Positions 18,552 through 27,989 are shown, counted from the stretch's first letter. The stretch: 64,000 bases of DNA from DTU013 sp964512095 (GCA_964512095.1 CAZEIH010000006.1:1-64000); one strand, 5' to 3'. The notes: a model not told the origin generated them from the sequence alone. Program-made: numbers and translations.

Positions 18552-18799
18552 AAAGCTTTACTTATTAAATGTTACTTCTTTATTTATATATACATATTAA
18601 CATTTTATACTTAATAAATCAATACTTTTATGTAACCTTTACACATGCCTTGTCATATTGTGTCACCGCTAAGCTTTTTTTGTAAAATTACCCTGTATCT
18701 GAATATATTGTAACACTATACATTCTAACATTTCAATAGTGTTTAATCTTTTCCGACATTATTCATCATAAAATCCGGAGTTTTTCACTTTCCCTAGCG

Positions 18800-18840
18800 A
18801 AAAAAGATGGGCGCTGTGGAGTATAGTCCCACAGGCACCC
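18800..18840 (-). terminator. intrinsic terminator of the serA transcription unit
   Basis: On the minus strand GGGTGCCTGTGG (18840-18829) pairs with CCACAGCGCCC (18819-18809) with one bulge, and a TCTTTTTT tract follows. It is about 135 nt beyond the serA stop. The 3' UTR in between (18846-18973) contains a dispersed palindrome and a structured-looking stretch with no recognised RNA family. Confidence 0.85.
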
Positions 18841-18919
18841 AATGTTGGTTCACAAAATAACTCTGTCCGTTACCAAAGAGCTGTCTTAGATATCCGCCCT
18901 CCAGCTTATATTATCAGTG

Positions 18920-18958
18920 ACGTACTCCTGCCGCCTATAGATGCAGTGGCTTCTTGTA
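18920..18958. repeat. dispersed palindromic repeat (type CCTATAGA)
   Basis: ACGTACTCCTGCCGCCTATAGA followed by GCAGTGGCTTCTTG closely matches 33198-33233 in both sequence and length. The centre can fold as GCCGCC.../GC-GTGGC. It lies in the serA 3' UTR. The element is AT/GC-mixed and not coding. Confidence 0.6.
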
Positions 18959-18973
18959 CGTGTCAAAATAATT

Positions 18974-20575
18974 CTAAAAATTCAAGAGCGATACCTTTAG
19001 TACGCCATCAATTTTTCTAATCTCATCAAGAGTTTTTCCGTCAACGCTCTGATCAACACTTACAAATGAGACAGCCTTTTCACCCTTCCTGTTTCTGCTC
19101 CATTGCATTGCAGCTATATTTACCCCTGCTTCGCCTAGAATAGTGCCGATTCGCCCTATTATTCCGGGCTTGTCAATATTCTGGATAGCTACAACATAGG
19201 GTGTGGGTTCAAAGTCCAGCTTGTATCCAAAGAAGTCCACTATCCTCATTTCTTCTTTTGCAAAAATTGTTCCGGATACGCTCTGGATACGCTTCTTTGT
19301 TGTAAATTTAACTGTAATTAGATTGGTGTACTTATCAAGATGAGACCTCTTGCTTTCAACCATTTCTATACCCATGTTGTGAAGCATCAGCTCTGCATTT
19401 ACATAGTTAACCTTTTCTTTTATTACAGGATCGAGGAAGCCCTTAAGCACCGACAGTGAGAACACCTTTGTTTCCTTATCAGCAAGGTCACCGCTGTATA
19501 TAATCTCAATTTTTTGGACAGTTTCCTTCTCGCTCTGATAATATATTTTACCAAGTACTTCTGCTAGAGTGATGTAGGGTCTGAGACCATTGAGGTCAGC
19601 CTGCATATGCGGCATATTTACTGCCGCTACCATTTCGCCCTCCAACGCTGCTGCTACAAGCTGGGTTACTGCCGTTCCTACATTGTAGTTTGCTTCCTGG
19701 GTAGAGGCCCCAAGGTGAGGTGATATTATCACATTGTCCAGCTCCAGCAAAGGGTTTTTATATGTTTGTTCCTCAGGCTTCTTATCATAACCCGGCTCTG
19801 GATCCAACACGTCAATGGCAGCGCCAGACACCTTTCCTTCTTTTAAAGCGGTATAAAGCGCGTTCTCGTTTACCAAACCACCCCTTGCAGCATTGACTAT
19901 ACGTACACCATCTTTACAGAGACTAATCTCCTTGTCACCTACAATACCGTAGGTTTCTGATGTCTTTGGTGTGTGGAGTGTTATAAGGTCGGATTGCTTC
20001 AGCAGCTCTTCAAGAGTTTCGCACTTTTCAACACCATGTTTTTTAAACTTTTCATCAGTAATGTAGGGATCGTATGCAACTGCCTTCATGCCACAGCCTT
20101 TAAGCTTTCTGGCAACTATAGTACCAATCCTGCCTAGGCCGATGACCCCAACAGTTTTACCATCTAGTTCATTACCGACGAACAAATTCCTTCTAAAATC
20201 CCCACGCCTTGCAGCAGCATTTGCTTGAGCAATGTTTCTAAACAGGGCAAAGGAATGTCCCACCGCCAGCTCTGCAGCAGCCATTATATTGCTTTCAGGT
20301 GTGTTTACAACAATTATTCCCTTGCTAGTGCATGCAGTAACATCAATATTGTCTATACCATTACCAGCTCTGCCCGCTACCTTCAGTTTCTTCGCCTTCT
20401 CTATTAATTCAGCATTGACCTTTGTTACGCTCCTTACAATGATTGCGTCATAATCTTCAATTATGTCCAAGAGCTCGTCATGATCTAGTCCAAACTTTGT
20501 ATCTACATCATAACCTTTGTCTCTCAGATACTGTATTCCTTCCTCTGCTATTCTCTCTGTTACAATAATTTTCAT
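18974..20575 (-). CDS. serA: D-3-phosphoglycerate dehydrogenase
   Basis: At 533 aa this is the long form, first step of serine synthesis (3-phosphoglycerate to 3-phosphohydroxypyruvate, NAD-dependent). The nucleotide-binding GVIGLGRIGTIVARKLKG is near residue 147. The catalytic Arg is in NAARGGLVNE, Glu in DVLDPEP and His in ISPHLGAST. An intervening allosteric substrate-binding domain (about 320-450) and a C-terminal ACT domain (GIIGRIGTILGEAGVNIAAM) for serine sensing follow. It lies 42 nt after the aminotransferase gene in one operon under a glycine riboswitch. Confidence 0.95.
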   Translation of the reverse strand: MKIIVTERIAEEGIQYLRDKGYDVDTKFGLDHDELLDIIEDYDAIIVRSVTKVNAELIEKAKKLKVAGRAGNGIDNIDVTACTSKGIIVVNTPESNIMAAAELAVGHSFALFRNIAQANAAARRGDFRRNLFVGNELDGKTVGVIGLGRIGTIVARKLKGCGMKAVAYDPYITDEKFKKHGVEKCETLEELLKQSDLITLHTPKTSETYGIVGDKEISLCKDGVRIVNAARGGLVNENALYTALKEGKVSGAAIDVLDPEPGYDKKPEEQTYKNPLLELDNVIISPHLGASTQEANYNVGTAVTQLVAAALEGEMVAAVNMPHMQADLNGLRPYITLAEVLGKIYYQSEKETVQKIEIIYSGDLADKETKVFSLSVLKGFLDPVIKEKVNYVNAELMLHNMGIEMVESKRSHLDKYTNLITVKFTTKKRIQSVSGTIFAKEEMRIVDFFGYKLDFEPTPYVVAIQNIDKPGIIGRIGTILGEAGVNIAAMQWSRNRKGEKAVSFVSVDQSVDGKTLDEIRKIDGVLKVSLLNF

Positions 20576-20617
20576 AAATAAAACCTCCCTAAAATTTGTC
20601 TAGTGTAAGCAATCCAG

Positions 20618-21685
20618 CTAACCTATGATTTTATCTATCAATCCCAAGAGTGTAAGTATTTCTTCCATGGTGGCATCGGCCATGTGGGCTATTCTAAAGG
20701 TGATCTCCTTGAGATTACCATAGCCGTTGGATATCATATAGCCATGTTCGCCAAGCTTTTTATTTAATTCACTTACACTAATGCCCCTTGTATTCTTAAC
20801 TGTGGTCAATGTAACTGATGCGTATTTTTCCTCCGCGAAGAGCTGGAATTTTTCCCTGGCCCATGTCCTGACTGTCTTTGCCATTTCCAGATGGCGGCCA
20901 AACCTGTTTTCAAGACCCTCCTCAAATATTCTGTCCAGCTGGTAGTCCAATGCAAACATATGTGATAGTGACGGTGTTGACGGGTATTGATGGTCTCTTT
21001 TTATTACATAATTGTACAGCTCCAGCAGATCTAGATATGTACCTCTAAACTGGACCTTTGCAGCTGCAGTCACTGCCTTGTCTGAGAATGAGCATATTGC
21101 CATTCCCGGAGGTAGACCAAGGCACTTTTGTGTCGAAGCTATGCAAATGTCGACTCCCAGCTTGTCGACCTCTATTTTTGTCCCGCCCAAGGAGCTTACA
21201 GTGTCCATGCACCATATCACTTCCGGGTACTTTTTCATAACCTGGGCGATTTCATCAACCGGATTCATTATTCCAGTGGAGGTTTCATTGTGGGTTATGG
21301 TGACTAAATCGTATTTTCCTGTGGCCAAAGCCTGGTCTACCATTTCAGGTGTAGTCGGCTTGCCTGCTTCTGAAGATATAAGGTCTGCCGGAACACCGTT
21401 GGAGGTGGCCATCTTGTACCATCTGTCTCCAAAGGCTCCTACTGAAAAAATTACCGCCCTTTTATTTGTACAGCTGCGTACAGCCCCTTCCATCAACCCG
21501 CTGCCCGACGAGGTCGAAAGCAGGATGGTATTTTTGGTGTACATCAGCCTTTGAAGCTTCTCTGAAATTCCTCTTTGAAGTGCTGACGCGTCCTTTGTCC
21601 TGTGTCCGATCATTGGGGTAGCCATTCTTTGAAGGACATCCTCCCTCACCTCTACAGGCCCCGGTATAAATAGTTTCTTGTGCAT
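20618..21685 (-). CDS. class V aminotransferase (serine-pyruvate/alanine-glyoxylate type, probable phosphoserine aminotransferase role)
   Basis: This PLP-dependent class V aminotransferase of 355 aa starts at the ATG of MHKKLFIPGPVEV, preceded by GGGAGGAAGG. The N-terminal GPVEVREDVLQRMATPMIGHRTKD and the PLP lysine in ASTQKCLGLPPG are clear. Family members act on serine, alanine, glyoxylate or pyruvate. In clostridia the gene is often paired with serA and is thought to replace SerC in serine synthesis. Direct linkage to serA supports a serine pathway role; a glyoxylate-to-glycine role is the alternative and would also fit the glycine riboswitch. Confidence 0.85.
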   Translation of the reverse strand: MHKKLFIPGPVEVREDVLQRMATPMIGHRTKDASALQRGISEKLQRLMYTKNTILLSTSSGSGLMEGAVRSCTNKRAVIFSVGAFGDRWYKMATSNGVPADLISSEAGKPTTPEMVDQALATGKYDLVTITHNETSTGIMNPVDEIAQVMKKYPEVIWCMDTVSSLGGTKIEVDKLGVDICIASTQKCLGLPPGMAICSFSDKAVTAAAKVQFRGTYLDLLELYNYVIKRDHQYPSTPSLSHMFALDYQLDRIFEEGLENRFGRHLEMAKTVRTWAREKFQLFAEEKYASVTLTTVKNTRGISVSELNKKLGEHGYMISNGYGNLKEITFRIAHMADATMEEILTLLGLIDKIIG

Positions 21686-21701
21686 ATTCCTTCCTCCCAA
21701 C

Positions 21702-21740
21702 TATAAAATAAAAGGTCAAATCTTTATAAGACCTGACCTT
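21702..21740 (-). terminator. riboswitch-controlled terminator
   Basis: AAGGTCAGGTCTT/AAGATTTGACCTT forms a hairpin on the minus strand (21740-21712) followed by TTTTATTTTAT. It ends 17 nt before the start codon of the aminotransferase gene and just downstream of the glycine aptamer, so it is the likely expression platform. Confidence 0.85.
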
Positions 21741-21767
21741 CATACATGCAAATCACATGTAATCCCT

Positions 21768-21890
21768 TGCTCTGTCCTTTTGCCTGAGAGATTAAGCTTT
21801 GTAGCCTTGCCCCTTCGGCGCCGTCATGGTCTCTCCAGAGATTCGTCCCGACAAGGTCGCTTCTGCTTCCTCGCCTATCATCCGACAATA
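21768..21890 (-). ncRNA. glycine riboswitch
   Basis: On the minus strand the conserved glycine aptamer is present: GGAGAGACC, the CCGAAGGGGCAA bulge, AATCTCTCAGGCAAAAGGACAGAG (21793-21770). Only one complete aptamer is visible; the upstream part (about 21840-21890) could be a degenerate partner. A terminator follows. The switch precedes a serine-biosynthesis operon rather than the usual gcv or glycine transporter genes. Confidence 0.93.
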
Positions 21891-21982
21891 TTCAGATGTT
21901 GCCTTGCAAATCTATATTACTTAAAATTAAATATTATTATAATTACATGCCAAATAAATGTCAAGGAGTTATTTAAAAATTG

Positions 21983-23230
21983 CTATACAAAGCCCCGCAT
22001 CAAATCTTCAATAGTGTCGCGTCTGCGTATAAGCCTGGGCTTGCCATCAAGACCAATGAGTATCTCTGCGGGTCTTGGGCGATTGTTGTAGTTGGATGCC
22101 ATAGAATAGCAGTAAGCTCCTGCATCCATTACTCCTATCAGATCGCCTTCCTTTGCTTCCGGAAGCTCCCTGTCCTTTGCTAATATGTCTCCTGATTCGC
22201 AAATGTTGCCTACTACTGTTACTGGCGATGTGTTTTCCGACTTAACTATATCGTCGTTTCTGTATAACTCAATGTCATGGTAAGAATCGTACATAGCTGG
22301 CCTAATAAGCACGTTGAAACCAATGTCAGTTCCTACATATGTCCTGTTACTGTTTTCCTTGACTGAATGGACTGAGCCCAATAATACGCCGCATTCTGCC
22401 ACAACATACCGTCCGGGTTCCATTTTTACTTTGATTCTTCTGCCGTATTTGTCCATCCATCTATCGATTAATTCAGTAAGCTTTCTGCCGATTTCGTCCA
22501 GCTTCAACCTTTCCTGGCCCTCCTGCTTGCGATATGGAACTCCAAAGCCACCGCCCATATCTACAAATTCAAGCTCCTCGAACTGGACAGCAATGTTAAG
22601 CAGCGATTTTACACTTTCTATATAGGGGCTTGATTCCATAAATAGCGAGCCGATGTGCTGATTAATGCCAACCAGCTTTAGACTGTATTCCTTCAGTATA
22701 GCCTTGACATCATCAATAAACTCCTTGCCCACACCGAATTTTGTGTTCTTGCCGGCAGTCACTACTTTTTCATGGTGTCCTGCTCCTACACCCGGGTTAA
22801 AACGTACAACGACCTTAGCTCCCGGGTTAAGCCTGCCATACTGACTAAGCTGCGACAGTGAATCACAGCTGACTAGAACGCCTCTGTCGATGGCAAACTG
22901 CATCTCCTCCATAGATACATTGTTGGGAATAAACAATATTTCCTCAGGCTTATAGCCTGCTGTTAACAGAACATGTATCTCGCCGGGGGACATGGCGTCG
23001 GCATGGAGACCTTCTTCCCTGACTATTTTCAGTAGCTCCAAATTGGAGTTCGCTTTTATTGAATAATTTGAGGTAAAACCCGGGTAAGAGACAAGACCTG
23101 CCATTTCCCGGCACCTCTGCCTCAGTATCGCTTCATTGTAAACATACAGCGGACTGCCGAACTCCCTCAGTAATTCTGACGGTCTACTGTTACCATAGAA
23201 GCCTGTTTGTTCTGTATAATAGTTTGCCAT
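21983..23230 (-). CDS. lysA: diaminopimelate decarboxylase
   Basis: This 415-aa fold-type III PLP enzyme makes lysine from meso-diaminopimelate. The PLP lysine is in SNYSIKANSN (about residue 58), the glycine-rich phosphate-binding region is GGGFGVP (near 224), and the active-site Cys lies in NICESGDILAKDR (near 345), with MDAGAYCYSMASNYN near the C-terminus. The length fits the family. An alternative is another alanine-racemase-like decarboxylase (ornithine/carboxynorspermidine), but the CESGD motif favours LysA. No lysine riboswitch is visible upstream. dapB is elsewhere in the window (44.2 kb). Confidence 0.9.
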   Translation of the reverse strand: MANYYTEQTGFYGNSRPSELLREFGSPLYVYNEAILRQRCREMAGLVSYPGFTSNYSIKANSNLELLKIVREEGLHADAMSPGEIHVLLTAGYKPEEILFIPNNVSMEEMQFAIDRGVLVSCDSLSQLSQYGRLNPGAKVVVRFNPGVGAGHHEKVVTAGKNTKFGVGKEFIDDVKAILKEYSLKLVGINQHIGSLFMESSPYIESVKSLLNIAVQFEELEFVDMGGGFGVPYRKQEGQERLKLDEIGRKLTELIDRWMDKYGRRIKVKMEPGRYVVAECGVLLGSVHSVKENSNRTYVGTDIGFNVLIRPAMYDSYHDIELYRNDDIVKSENTSPVTVVGNICESGDILAKDRELPEAKEGDLIGVMDAGAYCYSMASNYNNRPRPAEILIGLDGKPRLIRRRDTIEDLMRGFV

Positions 23231-23370
23231 ACAGTGTCCTCCATTGTCTTAGTAGTACTTTGGCTATTTATATGAGCTACGTTACACTATCGTCTTGTTG
23301 TAGTCTAGCAATGCCGATTTCAAGCAAAGCTTACTGGATATCTAGCCTCGTTATATCTTATGCTTTAGTT

Positions 23371-23499
23371 CTACCAGAGTAATCTCATTCCATCCCTTAC
23401 GAAGTTCATTACGCAAATAATTAGTATTGTCAATAATAAAATCGTTCCTAAAGTGCCAAATAGCATTCCTGCCACAGATTTTTCCTTGCCTCTACTCAT
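23371..23499 (-). CDS. small single-pass membrane protein (42 aa)
   Basis: The ATG at 23499 is preceded by TTTTAGGTGATCAAAT and opens a 42-codon frame. It has a basic head (MSRGKEKSVAGMLFG) and a strong hydrophobic helix (GTILLLTILIICVMNFV), followed by a short basic tail. It lies between yqeK and lysA in the same direction. No family recognised; small TM proteins of this type are common in clostridia, and coding status rests on the good binding site and the helix. The rest of 23231-23571 holds nothing else I can identify. Confidence 0.55.
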   Translation of the reverse strand: MSRGKEKSVAGMLFGTLGTILLLTILIICVMNFVRDGMRLLW

Positions 23500-23571
23500 A
23501 TTTGATCACCTAAAATCTCTTTATATAAATGTACTTAGGCTTGCTTAAGAACCAGCACTTAGCCCAATACT

Positions 23572-24147
23572 TTATGATTTCATTATTAATTGCAGCGCCC
23601 AGTTTCTCGTTCCAACTATCTGTGGGTGTAACCGATGGCCTTTAGCCAATATGTGCCTTATCGTATTGTCGCTACCAGCCACAATGGCCTTCTCCAGACT
23701 TTCATCCGCCGCTTTCCTTATTTCATCAATTCCATAGTAGTCCCTGCTATCTTCAATATAATCGGCTACAAAGATAATGGAGCTTAGCTTGTCCATCCCG
23801 GGCTTGCCCATGGTATGGTCAGCAATTGCATTAAGTATCCGCGGGCACTCAATACCGAACAATTCCCTTGCCATATGGGCGCCAATTTGTCCGTGGAGCA
23901 ATTCTGGCTGCAAGCTTGATATTTCATCAACAATAATACCATACTTTTGGCACATAGGTATAATGTCAGATTTATTCAGATCCTTGGCACAGTCGTGTAC
24001 TAAACCTGCCAGACCTGCCTTTCCCACATCTTCTCCGTATTTTTCAGCTAAGTGGATGCTTGCCTCCATAACCTTTATAGAGTGGTTGAACCTATGGGCA
24101 GAAAGCATTTTTTCTAAAATTTTTACTATTTCATTTAGAACCATCAT
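23572..24147 (-). CDS. yqeK: HD-domain protein YqeK (probable Ap4A hydrolase)
   Basis: About 191 aa from the ATG at 24147. The HD superfamily metal ligands are in HRFNHSIKVME, LVHDCAKDL, LLHGQIGAHMA and a later FVADYIEDSRD, the arrangement of the YqeK family, which splits diadenosine tetraphosphate symmetrically. A longer frame would start inside nadD; the chosen start gives a 17-nt overlap with nadD, as is usual for nadD-yqeK pairs. Functional assignment follows the family. Confidence 0.9.
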   Translation of the reverse strand: MMVLNEIVKILEKMLSAHRFNHSIKVMEASIHLAEKYGEDVGKAGLAGLVHDCAKDLNKSDIIPMCQKYGIIVDEISSLQPELLHGQIGAHMARELFGIECPRILNAIADHTMGKPGMDKLSSIIFVADYIEDSRDYYGIDEIRKAADESLEKAIVAGSDNTIRHILAKGHRLHPQIVGTRNWALQLIMKS

Positions 24148-24763
24148 TTTTAAGTGCCGCCTTGTATAAACCCTTATCAAATATATATTTCTCAACATCA
24201 TCAGGAACCAGATAACTAATCCCCCTACCGTGGTTACAGCATTCACGGATATCAGTAGAGGAAATATCAATTAGCCTGGACCTTAATGGATGTATTTTTA
24301 GCCCCAGTTGAGTTTTTAGTTGTTTTATGTCACTATTGAAGTCAGGCTCAGAAAATCCTGGTCTTAGTACCGCTATGAATTCGCAGAGCTGAAATACCTT
24401 TTCGTACTCTTTCCAGGTTACTAATTCGGGGATAACATCTGCACCTATAATAAAATAGTAGCTTGCTTCCTGACCATACCTTTCCTTGAGCTCTAAAAGT
24501 GTGTTTACAGTATATGAGTAGCCGTCCATGTCAATTTCTATTCTAGAGGCTTCGAAATTGGGGTTGGAGGCTACTGCCAGCTTAACCATCTCATAGCGGT
24601 GCTCTGAACTGATTACCTCACTGTTGGGCTTGTGGGGCGGCAATCCTGATGGCACAAACAGTACTCTATCTAAACCGCACTTCTGCCGAGCATCATCAGC
24701 TACTATCAAGTGCCCTATATGTATGGGGTTAAAGGTACCACCCATAATCCCGATTTTAGTCAT
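24131..24763 (-). CDS. nadD: nicotinate-nucleotide adenylyltransferase
   Basis: This 210-aa enzyme converts nicotinate mononucleotide to deamido-NAD in NAD synthesis. The nucleotidyltransferase motif is GGTFNPIHIGHL at the N-terminus and the second signature ISSTDIRE is near residue 175. The start is placed at the ATG of MTKIGIMGG, which has AAGGAAGAG upstream; a six-residue longer frame lacks support. It follows purD by 34 nt and overlaps yqeK. Confidence 0.93.
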   Translation of the reverse strand: MTKIGIMGGTFNPIHIGHLIVADDARQKCGLDRVLFVPSGLPPHKPNSEVISSEHRYEMVKLAVASNPNFEASRIEIDMDGYSYTVNTLLELKERYGQEASYYFIIGADVIPELVTWKEYEKVFQLCEFIAVLRPGFSEPDFNSDIKQLKTQLGLKIHPLRSRLIDISSTDIRECCNHGRGISYLVPDDVEKYIFDKGLYKAALKNDGSK

Positions 24764-24797
24764 ATCTCTTCCTTGTTTCATCTATCACCTTTTCAAT

Positions 24798-26060
24798 CTA
24801 TTTCTTAATGCCAATATCTCTACGATATTGCATTCCTTCAAAGCTTATTTTATCGACAGCTGCATACGCCTTTTGCCTTGCATTATCAATGGAGTCTGCT
24901 ACTGCCGTAACGCCCAGGACTCTACCTCCGGCTGTGTAATATTTACCTGAATCCAGCTTGGTTCCGGCATGGAATACAGTAACAGCTGCTTCCTTTTCTG
25001 CCTGATCAATGCCGTTGATTTCATAACCCTTGGTGTATTTTTCAGGATAGCCACCAGATGCAAGTATTACACATACAGCAGCCTTATCGTCCCACTCAAT
25101 TTTTATGGTGTCCAGCCTTTCATCAATTATTGCATCAAAAATATCGATTATGTCTGTTTTCAAATGTGGTAGCACCACCTGTGCTTCAGGATCACCAAAC
25201 CTTGAGTTGTATTCAATCACCTTGGGACCATCCTTTGTCAGCATTAGCCCAAAATATAATACACCCTTAAATTTGCGTCCTTCCCTGTTCATCGCTTCTA
25301 CTGTGGGTAGGAAAATGCTTTGGCTACACAGTTCACTCAACTCATTAGTATATAGCCTGCTGGGTGAAAAGGTTCCCATACCACCGGTGTTGAGACCCTC
25401 ATCGTTGTCAAGGGCTCGTTTGTGATCCTGGGAGCTGACCATTTGTACTAGGGTTTTACCGTCAGTAAAGGCCAGTATTGAGACCTCCGGCCCGGTTAAG
25501 AATTCCTCGACTATAATCCTATCTCCTGCGCTTCCAAAAACCCTGTCAGACATCATATCCTTCACTGCTTTTGCAGCTTGGTCATAATTTTGAGCAAGAA
25601 TCACTCCCTTGCCTAATGCCAATCCATCAGCCTTTATCGCTACAGGGTAGCTGATTTTCGTCAGATAGTCCAGAGCTTCATCGCTATTTTCGAAAACCTC
25701 ATATCCGGCAGTAGGTATGCTATACTTTTTCATAAGGTTTTTTGAAAACACCTTGCTGCTTTCTATTGCAGCCGCAGCCTTTGTTGGGCCGAATGCCCTA
25801 ATTCCCGCCGTCTCCAGCGCATCAACCATACCTGCCCCAAGGGGATCGTCAGGGGCCACTACAACCATGTCAATTTCTTCACTTTTTGCAAAGCTTACGA
25901 TACCATCTATATCCATGGCCTTTATTGGTACACATTCAGCCAATGCGGCTATACCGCCATTACCCAGTGCACAATAAAGCTTTTTCACTCTAGGGCTCTG
26001 CGAGATTTTCCATGCCAGCGTGTGTTCCCGCCCGCCTCCGCCTATTAGTAATACCTTCAT
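24798..26060 (-). CDS. purD: phosphoribosylamine-glycine ligase
   Basis: The 420-aa ATP-grasp enzyme for the second step of de novo purine synthesis. The N-terminal VLLIGGGGREHTLAWK, the ATP-grasp segment PVAIKADGLALGKGV (near residue 140), and GVLYFGLMLTKDGPKVIEYNSRFGDPE (near 270) are all present, with normal length. It follows purN after a 138-nt spacer made of short, GC-richer direct repeats (GCATCCCGG, GCCTGGCT) that hold no gene. Confidence 0.97.
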   Translation of the reverse strand: MKVLLIGGGGREHTLAWKISQSPRVKKLYCALGNGGIAALAECVPIKAMDIDGIVSFAKSEEIDMVVVAPDDPLGAGMVDALETAGIRAFGPTKAAAAIESSKVFSKNLMKKYSIPTAGYEVFENSDEALDYLTKISYPVAIKADGLALGKGVILAQNYDQAAKAVKDMMSDRVFGSAGDRIIVEEFLTGPEVSILAFTDGKTLVQMVSSQDHKRALDNDEGLNTGGMGTFSPSRLYTNELSELCSQSIFLPTVEAMNREGRKFKGVLYFGLMLTKDGPKVIEYNSRFGDPEAQVVLPHLKTDIIDIFDAIIDERLDTIKIEWDDKAAVCVILASGGYPEKYTKGYEINGIDQAEKEAAVTVFHAGTKLDSGKYYTAGGRVLGVTAVADSIDNARQKAYAAVDKISFEGMQYRRDIGIKK

Positions 26061-26198
26061 TATCTGCTCCTTTTATATAAGACTCGTTTTTAACACTGTC
26101 GAAGTTTTCTCCTGTTTTGCATCCCGGTGCCTGGCTGCATGGCTTAGCTGCCTGGCTTTGCCTCCCTAGGCTTTGCATCCCGGCTTTGCTGCAAAGCA

Positions 26199-26822
26199 CT
26201 ATTTAATAGTTACCCTTCTGCCTTCTAAGGCAATTCTGCCTTCTATATATAGCTTAATCGCTTTAGGGAGCAACTCCCATTCAGCCTGCTGCATGACTCG
26301 AAGCTGTAACGATTCAGGTGTGTCGTCATCTAATACCTGAACAGCCTTTTGCATTATAATCGGCCCTGTATCATATTCAAAATCAACAAAATGAATAGTG
26401 GCACCAGTCACCTTGGCTCCGTACTCTAGTACCTTCTGATGCGGTATTATGCCATAGTAGCCCTTGCCACAGAAGGATGGGATAAGTGATGGATGGACAT
26501 TGATGATCCTGTTTTGGTATTCTTTGACGAAGCCCTCTCCCAGCATGGACAAAAAACCTGCAAGTACTACCAAATCAACCTTACAGCTTGTAAAATGTTC
26601 TATCAGTGCCTGGTCGTATTCTTCAAGGGAAGGAAAGCTTTTCTTTGAAATGCATACGGCAGGTATGTCATGCTTGGCGGCACGTTCCAGTGCATAAGCC
26701 CCCGGCCTGCTTGAAACGACAGTTACTATTTTGCAATTTTTCAAGTATCCGCTGTCTATCTTGTCAATTATCGCCTGGAGATTCGTGCCTCCTCCAGAAA
26801 CCATTATCCCAAGCCTCATCAT
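26199..26822 (-). CDS. purN: phosphoribosylglycinamide formyltransferase
   Basis: About 207 aa, using N10-formyl-THF to formylate GAR. The start is set at the ATG of MMRLGIMVSGGGTNLQAI; the longer frame adds 36 non-homologous residues. Catalytic residues are in the RIINVHPSLIPSF block (Asn-His) and in TGATIHFVDFEYDTGPII (Asp). It lies between purM and purD, in the same direction. Confidence 0.95.
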   Translation of the reverse strand: MMRLGIMVSGGGTNLQAIIDKIDSGYLKNCKIVTVVSSRPGAYALERAAKHDIPAVCISKKSFPSLEEYDQALIEHFTSCKVDLVVLAGFLSMLGEGFVKEYQNRIINVHPSLIPSFCGKGYYGIIPHQKVLEYGAKVTGATIHFVDFEYDTGPIIMQKAVQVLDDDTPESLQLRVMQQAEWELLPKAIKLYIEGRIALEGRRVTIK

Positions 26823-26966
26823 TTTCTTTTTGACCCTTTCTCTCGGCCATTGCTTGACCGCCACCTTTGTATTAGTTGCATACACCTGCAACTCTATCTG
26901 TCTTTCTTTTAACCATTGTATAACTACCATGTCCCCATCATTTTTTGTCCCTGTCGCCTCTTGGTT

Positions 26967-27989
26967 TCACACCAGATCCACGCCAGCCTCGCCCCTGATT
27001 ATTTCGCCGATGTTGTAGGCTTTTTCGCCCATGGATTCCATGAAGGCAATTACATTTGTCGATATAGCTGAGTCGACTACCAGAACCATTCCAATACCCA
27101 TATTGAAGGTGTTGTATATGCTGCCGACACTTATGTCACCCGTCTCCTGTAGCAGTGTGAATATTGGGCTTATTGGCCATGAACCCAGATTTATCTTTAC
27201 CCTTAATCCTTCCGGTACCATCCTTGGAATATTTTCAATGAATCCGCCACCAGTAATATTGCAAATGCCTTTAATATTGTATCTATCTTTTAAAGCCAGT
27301 ATGGATTTAACGTAGATTCTGGTAGGTTTAAGCAATTCCTCGCCGATACTTGTGCCCAACTGGCTTATGTTCTTCCTCACCTTTTCTTCATTTAGGTTAA
27401 GGAGCTTTCTAACCAGAGAGAATCCATTGCTGTGAAGTCCTGATGATGCCAATCCAATAAGGGTATCACCCTCTGCTATTGTTTTTCCGTTAATTATCTT
27501 TTTCTTGTCAACTACACCTACTGCGAAGCCTGCAATATCATATTCGTTTTCTGGGTAAAAGCCTGGCATTTCGGCAGTCTCGCCGCCTATAAGGGCACAG
27601 CCTGCCATTACGCATCCATCTGCCACGCCCTTTACTATTTGTGCGACCTTTTCCGGTTTGTTTTTGCCAAGAGCTATATAGTCAAGAAAGAACAATGGCT
27701 CAGCTCCTCCACAAACAATATCGTTTACACACATTGCCACAGCATCAATACCAACCGTGTCATGCTTATCCATAAGGAAAGCAACCTTCAGCTTTGTGCC
27801 TACTCCATCAGTACCTGAAACCAGCACAGGCTCCTCATACTTGCTTTTATCCAGTGAAAATAGTCCTCCAAAGCCTCCAATATCGGTTAACACCTCCGGT
27901 CTGAACGTGCGTTTCACATCATTCCTCATGAGCTTAACAGCCTCGTAACCTGCCTCCACATCAACACCGGCCGACTTGTAATCAATCAT
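26967..27989 (-). CDS. purM: phosphoribosylformylglycinamidine cyclo-ligase (AIR synthetase)
   Basis: About 340 aa. Start at MIDYKSAGVDVEAGYEAV, preceded by TTGGAGGATGATTCG. Family motifs include DIGGFGGLFSLD, VSGTDGVGTKLKVAF (near residue 60), the GGETAEMPGFY block, and ASSGLHSNGFSLVR. It catalyses the ATP-dependent closure of the imidazole ring. The purC, purF and purH genes that often accompany it are not in this cluster. The 180-nt spacer to purE holds no visible gene. Confidence 0.97.
   Translation of the reverse strand: MIDYKSAGVDVEAGYEAVKLMRNDVKRTFRPEVLTDIGGFGGLFSLDKSKYEEPVLVSGTDGVGTKLKVAFLMDKHDTVGIDAVAMCVNDIVCGGAEPLFFLDYIALGKNKPEKVAQIVKGVADGCVMAGCALIGGETAEMPGFYPENEYDIAGFAVGVVDKKKIINGKTIAEGDTLIGLASSGLHSNGFSLVRKLLNLNEEKVRKNISQLGTSIGEELLKPTRIYVKSILALKDRYNIKGICNITGGGFIENIPRMVPEGLRVKINLGSWPISPIFTLLQETGDISVGSIYNTFNMGIGMVLVVDSAISTNVIAFMESMGEKAYNIGEIIRGEAGVDLV

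Noticed and set aside
18846..18973. 6S RNA downstream of serA
   Set aside because: The terminator is clear, but the long central bubble and closing stem of 6S RNA could not be laid out and no promoter is visible; treated as 3' UTR.
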